From assembly GCA_937874755.1 (NCBI GenBank), contig CALNBC010000200.1, positions 1-15,941 on the forward strand: 15,941 nucleotides of DNA, in the 5' to 3' direction. The notes beneath the pieces are model-generated. The model saw only the letters and a program-made list of their open reading frames with translations, made no database searches and was not told the origin of the DNA. The translations under genes and the position numbers were made by a program. This document shows positions 8,454 through 14,426 of the stretch, piece by piece; the stretch's first letter is position 1, and each line of letters starts with the position of its first letter. This stretch comes from an uncultured Clostridia bacterium (lineage in GTDB: Bacteria; Bacillota; Clostridia; Christensenellales; CALWSW01).

Positions 8454-8478
8454 AAGGGTTCGCTGGAGCCCTTTTATT
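8454..8478 (+). terminator. Rho-independent terminator of the RNA gene
   Basis: AAGGGTTC (8454-8461) pairs with GAGCCCTT (8466-8473; one G-U) around a GCTG tetraloop, followed by TTTTATT. On the opposite strand the same hairpin lies just after the hpt stop codons but has no U run there, so it mainly serves the + strand. Confidence 0.82.
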
Positions 8479-9037
8479 ATGAGTCGCCGTTTGGCGATTT
8501 TTCTTTCTTCCCGTTCTGTCCATTCTGCTCCAACGCCGCGATATAAGGCAAATTGCGGTCTCTTTCGTGAATGTCCAATCCGTATCCAACCAGCCTTTCA
8601 TCAGAAATTTCAAAGCCGTAGTAGCTCACAGGGAGCTTTATTAGCTGCTGTCTGGGATTGTGTAACAACGTGCAAATGCCGATGCTCGCAGGCCTTCTGG
8701 AATCGATGCTCTGAAGCAGGTAGGCGGTAGTCAATCCGGTGCGTATGATATCCTCCACCAGCAGCACATGCTTGCCCGCTATGTCCAGCTCAACGTCTTT
8801 AACTATGCGCACAATGCCTGTATGGCTGGTGGAGTAGGGGATAGCGTTGATACTGATAAAATCCAGTTGCAAAGGCAGGTCAATCGCGCGACTGAGGTCT
8901 GCTAGAAAGTATATCGATCCTTTTAACACACCGATGAGTATAAGGTCTTTCTCTGCATAGTCCAGAGTTATTTGTCTGCCCAGCTCATGCACGCGCTGCA
9001 GAATTTGTTCATACTGAAGAATGATGCGACGCTCCAT
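8477..9037 (-). CDS. hpt: Hypoxanthine phosphoribosyltransferase homologue with altered catalytic loop
   Basis: The family joins hypoxanthine or guanine to PRPP, giving IMP or GMP plus PPi in purine salvage. About 186 residues, a usual length. Family motifs: VLKGSIYFLADL (PPi-binding loop region), the PRPP-binding segment VLLVEDIIRTGLTT (about residues 90-103), and the C-terminal VGYGLDIHERDRNLPYIAAL, close to the usual VGYGLDYxExxRNLPY. The key oddity is Arg (codon CGC, about residue 99) where HPRTs have EDIIDTG; that Asp is the general base acting on the purine N7. The protein may thus have altered activity or substrate. The last ~18 residues are polar and probably disordered. A TTG at 9043 is in frame, but AAAAGGA at 9053-9047 is 9 nt from the ATG at 9037 and only 3 nt from the TTG, so ATG is chosen. 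It starts 2 nt after the stop of the upstream kinase-fusion gene, so the two are co-transcribed and likely coupled. Confidence 0.88.
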   Translation of the reverse strand: MERRIILQYEQILQRVHELGRQITLDYAEKDLILIGVLKGSIYFLADLSRAIDLPLQLDFISINAIPYSTSHTGIVRIVKDVELDIAGKHVLLVEDIIRTGLTTAYLLQSIDSRRPASIGICTLLHNPRQQLIKLPVSYYGFEISDERLVGYGLDIHERDRNLPYIAALEQNGQNGKKEKSPNGDS

Positions 9038-9039
9038 TT

Positions 9040-9984
9040 TCAATTATCCTTTTCCATATTAAAGCGCTCAATGAGGGAATGAAAATCTTTCTTGTATACA
9101 ATCCTTATGTTGGTGCCCGGATACAGTTCGCGCACTTTCTTTACTTTCTTGTTCTTTGCCGTTACGTATTTTTGGTTCATGGTGGTTAGCTCTATATAAG
9201 TGTCGAATTTGGGCAGATAGAAATCCGGGCTCAGAGCTTGCGTAATATTGCCTTCTGCGTCCCACTCTACAGGGAATGTCTTGGGCTCATAGCGCCATTC
9301 CAAATGGTACATATCAAGTATCTTTGCGAAATCTGCTTCAGATTCGTTCTTAAAAACCGGAAGCGAGGATTGGTTATCTATCGTGTCAAAGCGACGACTT
9401 TCCTCTTCGATGCGGCGGGTCAATTCATATTCCTTATGAAGGGAGAGGATGGCGGCCGCTCCTTCATCGACATTCAATCGCGCCGTATTAAGAGTCAAGT
9501 CGTAGAGCGGGAAGTCAGTCAAATCTGTCTGAAAGACCGTTCGCACAAAGCGCTTGTGTTTATTATCTGCGGTATTCAATATATTTGACGCTTCTTCATC
9601 TGACAAGTGATACTGCTTCTTTACGCGTGCTAATCGCACCTCCAGGGGTGCCAAGATTCGGATATTCAAAGCGGAACGATAACCGCTAAAGATTACCTGC
9701 GAACCAAATCCAATCAAAACGAAGGATTCATTATTGTCAGCCGAGGCAAGCAATGTGTTTTTCAAGTATTCGATATAACTTTGAGAACTATCTTTCATAG
9801 GTAAAAGGTAAAACTTAGCGCTTTCTGAAAGCATGTGGCGCTCATGAGCATCGGTATTTTTTGAGAAGAATTCTTCAATAAGACGGCTGCGGTCAATCAA
9901 AGGCCAACCGAGCTTTCGCGCTACAGCTTCGGCAATTTCATCTCCAAGGCTTCCCATTTGCCTTGAAATAGTGAGAATAGGCAA
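9040..9984 (-). CDS. Cytidylate-kinase-like protein fused to a PD-(D/E)XK-like domain
   Basis: About 314 residues. The N-terminal ~190 residues resemble the cytidylate-kinase-like family (Cytidylate_kin2): PILTISRQMGSLGDEIAEAVARKLG is the typical start, with a loosened P-loop (GSLGDE), followed by DRSRLIEE and the arginine-rich segment LEVRLARVKKQYHLS. After a charged linker, residues ~212-310 form a second domain: ESEADFAKIL helix, then SPDFYLPKFDTYIELTT, then a basic helix KNKKVKKVRELYP and a final NIRIVYKKDF strand. This order fits a PD-(D/E)XK nuclease-like fold, with Asp ~254 and Glu ~265, but Thr stands where the catalytic Lys is usual, so activity is uncertain. No ATG start exists; TTG at 9984 is preferred because AAGGGTGGG lies 7-15 nt before it and the protein then begins MPILTISRQ. 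TTG at 10011 would leave almost no leader. It lies upstream of hpt in a two-gene operon. Substrate unknown. Confidence 0.78.
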   Translation of the reverse strand: MPILTISRQMGSLGDEIAEAVARKLGWPLIDRSRLIEEFFSKNTDAHERHMLSESAKFYLLPMKDSSQSYIEYLKNTLLASADNNESFVLIGFGSQVIFSGYRSALNIRILAPLEVRLARVKKQYHLSDEEASNILNTADNKHKRFVRTVFQTDLTDFPLYDLTLNTARLNVDEGAAAILSLHKEYELTRRIEEESRRFDTIDNQSSLPVFKNESEADFAKILDMYHLEWRYEPKTFPVEWDAEGNITQALSPDFYLPKFDTYIELTTMNQKYVTAKNKKVKKVRELYPGTNIRIVYKKDFHSLIERFNMEKDN

Positions 9985-10025
9985 AAGATGTCCCACCCTT
10001 CGCAAAGTCAATAGTTTCTTATTTG

Positions 10026-10054
10026 ATTATATATAGCGGCAATCGATTAGTCAA
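10026..10054 (-). promoter_or_regulatory. Promoter of the kinase-fusion/hpt operon
   Basis: Read on the - strand: TTGACT (10054-10049), 17-bp spacer, TATAAT (10031-10026). This is near consensus. The predicted start near 10019 leaves about 35 nt before the TTG at 9984. The -35 and following bases (CAATCGATTAGTCAA on +, 10040-10054) are almost the mirror of the opp promoter. Confidence 0.82.
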
Positions 10055-10152
10055 AACAAGGCGAAAATAAAATAGCGAACAAACGTAACCCCAAAATGTA
10101 CCTGTATTTGGAGATATGGCACGAATTTCCGGGAATAAGTACACGAATACGG

Positions 10153-10181
10153 TTGACTAATCTATTGGATGTGTATAAAAT
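10153..10181 (+). promoter_or_regulatory. Promoter of the opp operon
   Basis: TTGACT (10153-10158), 17-bp spacer, TAAAAT (10176-10181). The 15 bases from the -35 (TTGACTAATCTATTG) match the divergent promoter at 14 positions. The ~75-nt leader contains a small A/T hairpin, AAACAA/TTGTTT at 10195-10210. Confidence 0.78.
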
Positions 10182-10256
10182 TAAAAAATATTATAAACAA
10201 TCTTTTGTTTGAGTTTCCAGAAAATATTCAACCGGAATGAGGAAGGATGTGGACAT

Positions 10257-11168
10257 ATGTGGAAATATGTTCTTAAGAGGTTGCTTCTTGCTGCATTAAC
10301 TGTATTCATTATCATTACTTTTACTTTTTTTGCCATGAACGCAATTCCCGGCGGACCATTCGATTCGGAAAAAGCACCCAGCCCAGATGTTAAGGCAGTC
10401 CTCGAGGCAAGGCACAACCTGGACAAGCCTCTCGTCGAGCAATATGTCTTGTATCTAGGCGATTTATTGCATGGTGATTTCGGCGTATCCCTCAAAACAG
10501 GGAGAGACATTTCCACGACTATCAGCGAAAGTTTCGGCATCTCTGCCAAACTGGGTTTGATGGCTGCCGGTGTCGCTCTGTTTTTTGGGCTGATATTCGG
10601 CAGCATCGCGGCGCTCATGCGGAACAAATGGCCGGACAGGGTTATTATCTTCTCTACTACTCTATTTGTGTCTGTGCCCAGCTTTGTATTGGCGACGCTT
10701 TTGTTATTGGTATTTTGCCTAAAACTCCAATGGTTTCCGGTTTGGAGTACCACAAGTCAGAACTATCTCCTGCCGGTTATATCGCTAGCTTTATATCCGA
10801 TGTCATATATAACGCGCCTAACAAAAACTAGCATGCTGGACGTTATGGGTCAGGACTACATAAGAACCGCTAAAGCAAAGGGCGTTTCGAGATTTTTCGT
10901 CATTGCAAAACACGCGCTAAGGAATGCGCTTATCCCGGTCATAACCTATGTTGGACCGATGACGGCATATATTATCACTGGCAGCATGGTGGTTGAGACC
11001 GTGTTTACTATCGGCGGACTTGGCACCAAATTTGTCAGCAGCATCATTAATCGCGATTACTCCATGATCATGGCAACGACCATATTCTTATCGGTACTCA
11101 TGGTGCTTGCCACACTGATTAGTGACCTGCTCTACAAAGCAGTTGACCCAAGGATTAAATTTGAGTAA
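10257..11168 (+). CDS. oppB: Oligopeptide ABC transporter permease OppB
   Basis: Inner-membrane permease subunit that pairs with OppC to form the peptide channel. About 303 residues, as in E. coli OppB. It begins MWKYVLKRLLLAALTVFIIITFTFFAMNAIPG-like, the standard OppB N-terminal helix and NxIPGGPF segment, and has about six hydrophobic helices. The EAA-type cytoplasmic loop that docks to the ATPase is YIRTAKAKGVSRFF...HALRNALIPV. The C-terminus (LYKAVDPRIKFE) is typical. The frame is open upstream to a TTG at 10209, but AGGAAGGA at 10240-10247 precedes the ATG at 10257 by 9 nt, and that start gives the canonical N-terminus. First gene of oppBCDF. Confidence 0.96.
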   Translation: MWKYVLKRLLLAALTVFIIITFTFFAMNAIPGGPFDSEKAPSPDVKAVLEARHNLDKPLVEQYVLYLGDLLHGDFGVSLKTGRDISTTISESFGISAKLGLMAAGVALFFGLIFGSIAALMRNKWPDRVIIFSTTLFVSVPSFVLATLLLLVFCLKLQWFPVWSTTSQNYLLPVISLALYPMSYITRLTKTSMLDVMGQDYIRTAKAKGVSRFFVIAKHALRNALIPVITYVGPMTAYIITGSMVVETVFTIGGLGTKFVSSIINRDYSMIMATTIFLSVLMVLATLISDLLYKAVDPRIKFE

Positions 11169-11187
11169 GGGTGGGCAAAGAATAAAT

Positions 11188-12261
11188 ATGTACGATCCAA
11201 ATACAATACCAAAAAAACAAATATTGAGCCTTCAGCTCGACCTCAAAAAGTTCGAGCCGGCTTCCGAAGAGGAAAAACTCCAGACCGAGCAAATGCGCGA
11301 GTCCACGACTTTCTTCCGCGATGGTATGAGGAAACTGGCCAAAAACCCGCTAGCCATAGCAAGCATCATAGTTCTTTTACTAATAGTTATCACTATTATT
11401 GTAGCTCCTATGATCGTTCCATACGGCTACCAAGAGATGATTACGGTGAACGGAAAGCGCGACAAAACGGCAGCCAATCTCTCCCCGTTTACTTATTCGG
11501 AGTTGGAGCAGCAAGCTATTGACTCGGGTGAAAAGATATTCCCGCACATTTTCGGAACCGACGAACTGGGCAGGGATTACTTTATACGCACTATATACGG
11601 CACCCGCGTTTCATTGGCCGTCGGTCTGTTTGCGAGCATTATCGTCTTGATAATCGGTCTGGTGTATGGCTCGATTTCAGGTTACGTTGGCGGAAAGACC
11701 GATATAATCATGATGAGGATTGTGGATATAATCTATTCGCTCCCAGACATGCTGATGGTCATACTTCTTTCAGTCGTGCTTGACGCTGTCTTGAAGGATG
11801 CACTGACCGGAACGGTGCTGGCGAAAGTCGGTACCAATATGATTAGCCTTTTCATAGTGTTTGGATTGCTATACTGGGTAGGCATGGCGCGGCTTGTGCG
11901 CGGTCAGATACTTACGATTAAAAATAACGAATACGTCCTTGCGGCTAAGGCCATTGGAGCTAAAACCGGGCGCATAATCAGAAAACACATACTTCCGAAC
12001 TGCATGAGCGTTATAATAATTTCCACCGCTTTGCAGATACCCTCGGCGATTTTCACCGAGAGCTTTCTCAGCTTCGTCGGCCTTGGCGTGCAGGCGCCTA
12101 TGCCCAGCCTCGGCTCGCTTGCCAATGCTGCTCGAGGTGGGTTGAGTAGCTATCCGTACAAGATGATGTTCCCGGCTCTTATGATTTGCTTGATCGTTCT
12201 GGCTTTTAACCTGCTGGGAGACGGGCTCAGAGACGCCTTTGATCCCAAGCTCAGGAGGTGA
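11188..12261 (+). CDS. oppC: Oligopeptide ABC transporter permease OppC
   Basis: Second permease subunit. About 357 residues, longer than the ~300 of E. coli OppC because of a hydrophilic N-terminal ~45-residue tail (with the FFRDGMRKLAKNPLA motif of the OppC N-terminal region) and a periplasmic insertion after the first helix. The signature HIFGTDELGRDYFIRTIYGTR segment, the EAA loop YVLAAKAIGAKTGRIIRKH, and the C-terminal GDGLRDAFDPKLRR are all present. The ATG at 11188 avoids overlap with oppB, whereas an upstream in-frame ATG at 11122 would lie inside oppB. The RBS is weak (GGTGGG about 12 nt before). Its stop overlaps the RBS of oppD. Confidence 0.96.
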   Translation: MYDPNTIPKKQILSLQLDLKKFEPASEEEKLQTEQMRESTTFFRDGMRKLAKNPLAIASIIVLLLIVITIIVAPMIVPYGYQEMITVNGKRDKTAANLSPFTYSELEQQAIDSGEKIFPHIFGTDELGRDYFIRTIYGTRVSLAVGLFASIIVLIIGLVYGSISGYVGGKTDIIMMRIVDIIYSLPDMLMVILLSVVLDAVLKDALTGTVLAKVGTNMISLFIVFGLLYWVGMARLVRGQILTIKNNEYVLAAKAIGAKTGRIIRKHILPNCMSVIIISTALQIPSAIFTESFLSFVGLGVQAPMPSLGSLANAARGGLSSYPYKMMFPALMICLIVLAFNLLGDGLRDAFDPKLRR

Positions 12262-12266
12262 ACGGC

Positions 12267-13325
12267 ATGGGAGAATTACTACTGCAAGTCAAAGACCTAT
12301 ATACTTCGTTCTTTACAGACGTTGGCGAGGTCAAGGCTGTCAACGGACTCTCTTTCAACCTTGAAAAAGGAAAAGTGCTCGGCATCGTCGGCGAATCGGG
12401 CTCCGGCAAGAGCGTGACGGCTTATTCCATACTTCGAATATTGACCGAACCGGGTGAGATAACAAGCGGCCAGATACTGTATAAGGGCGAGGATATAGTA
12501 AAGCTCAGCCCGAAGGAGATGCGCGCCATCCGCGGCGGGAAGATCAGCATTATCTTCCAGGATCCAATGACCAGCTTGAACCCGACCTTTACCATCGGAA
12601 ATCAGCTCGAAGAGGCAATACGCTTGCATACAGACCGCACTTCTAAGGAGATTAAGGAAAGAGCGGTCGAAATGCTGACACTGGTGGGCGTAAACGATCC
12701 GCAAAAACGTGTCAAACAGTATCCGCACGAACTTTCGGGCGGCATGAGGCAAAGGGTCATGATTGCCATGGCGCTCGCCTGCGAGCCGGACATCCTGATA
12801 GCCGATGAACCTACCACCGCGCTGGATGTTACCATTCAAGCGCAAATCCTCGAGCTCATGCAAGATCTGCAAAAGAAGTTGGGGATGTCGATTATTATGA
12901 TTACCCACGACCTGGGTGTAATAGCGGGTATGTGCGATGAGATTATCGTCATGTATGCCGGAAGCTCCTGCGAACGCGGCACTACGGACGAGATATTCTA
13001 TAACCCCTGCCATGAGTACACAAAAGGTCTTATGCGTTCCATTCCAAGCACCGTCGGTAAGAAGGAGAGACTCGTGCCCATCTCCGGTTCTCCGATAGAC
13101 CTTTTGAACATGCCAAAGGGTTGCCCTTTCGTCCCCAGATGCGACGAGGCTATGAAGATTTGTATGGAAGAAAAACCCGAAGAGATTTGGATCAATAGCC
13201 AACATAAGGCTTCTTGCTGGATGAATGTAAAAATGGTGTACGAAGATGCCGCGAAGGAAGGAGGCTTAAACGATGAGCAGACCAATAGTCGAGGTGAAGA
13301 ACCTCAAACAGTACTTCCCGATTAA
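12267..13325 (+). CDS. oppD: Oligopeptide ABC transporter ATP-binding protein OppD
   Basis: Cytoplasmic ATPase half of the importer. About 352 residues. Walker A GESGSGKS, Q-loop IIFQDPMTSLNP, signature LSGGMRQRV, Walker B ILIADEPTTALD and H-loop THD are intact. The C-terminal oligopeptide-transporter extension carries the Cys pattern CPFVPRCDEAMKICMEE...C seen in OppD/DppD and reported to hold an Fe-S cluster in some members. A GTG at 12258 is in frame, but AGGAGGTG at 12253-12260 covers it and sits 6 nt from the ATG at 12267, so ATG is chosen. The 3' end overlaps the start of oppF by 53 nt, in another frame; the last ~17 residues look like unconserved filler. Confidence 0.97.
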   Translation: MGELLLQVKDLYTSFFTDVGEVKAVNGLSFNLEKGKVLGIVGESGSGKSVTAYSILRILTEPGEITSGQILYKGEDIVKLSPKEMRAIRGGKISIIFQDPMTSLNPTFTIGNQLEEAIRLHTDRTSKEIKERAVEMLTLVGVNDPQKRVKQYPHELSGGMRQRVMIAMALACEPDILIADEPTTALDVTIQAQILELMQDLQKKLGMSIIMITHDLGVIAGMCDEIIVMYAGSSCERGTTDEIFYNPCHEYTKGLMRSIPSTVGKKERLVPISGSPIDLLNMPKGCPFVPRCDEAMKICMEEKPEEIWINSQHKASCWMNVKMVYEDAAKEGGLNDEQTNSRGEEPQTVLPD

Positions 13326-14232
13326 GGAAGGCTTATTTAAAACCACTCCGCTAAAGGCGGTTGACGATGTTTCATTCTACATAAATCCGGGCGAGACGCT
13401 GGGCTTGGTCGGCGAATCTGGTTGTGGAAAGACCACTGTTGGTCGTTCACTTCTTCAGCTTTATAAGCCCACGGGCGGTGAAGTCTATTACGACGGTGAA
13501 AAGCTCGATGCAAAAAACATGCTAACTCACCGCAAAAATATGCAAATAGTTTTCCAGGACCCCTATTCCTCGTTGAACCCTCGCATGACGGTCAGCGACA
13601 TAATCGGCGAGCCTCTGGACATTCACAAGCTCTGTCCTACAAAACAAGACCGCAAGGACAAGATACACGAGCTCATGGAGCTCGTAGGGCTCAACTCCGA
13701 GCACGCTAACCGCTACGCCCACGAGTTTTCGGGTGGTCAGCGCCAGCGCATCGGTATTGCCCGGGCGCTTGCAGTGGATCCGCAATTCATCGTCTGCGAC
13801 GAGCCTGTCTCCGCGTTGGACGTTTCCATCCAGGCTCAAATCATCAACACATTTGAAGATCTTCAGCAGAAGCTTGGCATCGCGTATCTATTCATCGCCC
13901 ACGACTTGCTTGTCGTGCGCCATATTTCAAACCGCATAGCGGTCATGTACCTGGGGCGGATAGTAGAGACTGCTTCCTCGGATGAGATAAACGACCATCC
14001 CCTGCACCCGTATACGGTGTCTTTGATGTCCGCCGTTCCGATACCCGACCCCAAGGTTGAACGGAATCGGCATCGTGTTGTGCTGGAAGGGGACGTACCC
14101 AGCCCCTTGCACATGCCTTCGGGGTGCACTTTCCGCACGCGTTGTCGCTATGCGACCGATAAGTGTGCAGCTGAATGCCCGCAACTCACTGACCGCGGGG
14201 ACGGCCATCAGGTCGCCTGCTGGAACGTGTAA
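13273..14232 (+). CDS. oppF: Oligopeptide ABC transporter ATP-binding protein OppF
   Basis: Second ATPase subunit, partner of OppD. 319 residues. It opens with IVEVKNLKQYFPIKEGLF, typical of OppF, then Walker A GESGCGKTT, Q-loop IVFQDPYSSLNP, signature FSGGQRQRI, Walker B IVCDEPVSALD and H-loop AHD. The C-terminal region repeats the Cys pattern (CTFRTRCRYATDKCAAECP...C). GGAGG at 13260-13264 is 8 nt before the ATG, confirming a start inside oppD. Last gene before the hairpin that separates oppBCDF from oppA. Confidence 0.97.
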   Translation: MSRPIVEVKNLKQYFPIKEGLFKTTPLKAVDDVSFYINPGETLGLVGESGCGKTTVGRSLLQLYKPTGGEVYYDGEKLDAKNMLTHRKNMQIVFQDPYSSLNPRMTVSDIIGEPLDIHKLCPTKQDRKDKIHELMELVGLNSEHANRYAHEFSGGQRQRIGIARALAVDPQFIVCDEPVSALDVSIQAQIINTFEDLQQKLGIAYLFIAHDLLVVRHISNRIAVMYLGRIVETASSDEINDHPLHPYTVSLMSAVPIPDPKVERNRHRVVLEGDVPSPLHMPSGCTFRTRCRYATDKCAAECPQLTDRGDGHQVACWNV

Positions 14233-14247
14233 AAACAAGTCCGAACC

Positions 14248-14287
14248 TTTGCTGCCTTCCATCTTTTTATACTCGGAAGGCAGCAAA
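14248..14287 (+). terminator. Perfect 13-bp hairpin between oppF and oppA
   Basis: TTTGCTGCCTTCC (14248-14260) pairs perfectly with GGAAGGCAGCAAA (14275-14287) around a 14-nt loop. There is no clear U run after it (CGCAGTTCTTTAT), so it may be a leaky terminator, an RNA-stabilising 3' end, or a processing site rather than a full stop. Confidence 0.6.
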
Positions 14288-14319
14288 CGCAGTTCTTTAT
14301 GTATTTTGGTGATAGTGTA

Positions 14320-14348
14320 TTGACTCAATCTGCATATCCGGTTAAAAT
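14320..14348 (+). promoter_or_regulatory. Promoter of oppA
   Basis: TTGACT (14320-14325), 17-bp spacer, TAAAAT (14343-14348). Both hexamers and the spacing are identical to those of the opp operon promoter at 10153-10181, and both continue with AATCT just after the -35 (here with one extra C). A separate promoter would allow the binding protein to be made in excess. Confidence 0.72.
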
Positions 14349-14426
14349 ATGGGTTATACATATCGGGCTCAGATACACATATCTTCTAAAATAAAGGAAA
14401 ATGGAAAAGGAAAGGAAGAAAACAAA

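Larger units (their letters stand above)
8070..8475 (+). ncRNA. Putative ~405-nt structured non-coding RNA with a duplicated domain
   Basis: All three forward frames are broken by many stops, yet the stretch is bounded by a strong promoter (8036-8063) and a terminator (8454-8475). From the 5' end: AAGCT at 8070-8074 can pair with AGCTT at 8092-8096 or, alternatively, with AGCTT at 8444-8448 near the 3' end. TTCACC-AAAA-GGTGAA (8116-8131) is a perfect hairpin. Two copies of a ~140-nt domain follow (8133-8268 and 8276-8422), each closed by its own stem and containing the same two inner hairpins. The RNA is purine-rich with many AAA and GGTTAAA single-stranded segments. It converges on hpt rather than leading into a gene, so it is not a riboswitch or leader. 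It lacks recognisable features of tmRNA, RNase P RNA, SRP RNA or a T-box. I do not recognise the family, and function is unknown. Confidence 0.68.

Noticed and set aside
8070..8475. CRISPR array or tracrRNA, because of the repeated segments
   Set aside because: There are only two units, ~140 nt each, with internal folding and no short spacers; no cas genes are nearby.
8070..8475. Riboswitch or T-box leader
   Set aside because: The RNA ends in a terminator facing the 3' end of an opposing gene; there is no downstream gene on the same strand.
8212..8613. Minus-strand frame across the RNA terminator and hpt 3' end
   Set aside because: It overlaps hpt in another frame, is low complexity and covers the terminator hairpin; it reflects the A-rich RNA gene read backwards.
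8479..8730. Small + strand frame after the RNA gene
   Set aside because: It is antisense to the conserved 3' half of hpt and starts after a terminator, without an RBS.
12297..13205. 302-codon - strand frame inside oppD
   Set aside because: Antisense to intact ABC motifs; no family resemblance, no RBS.
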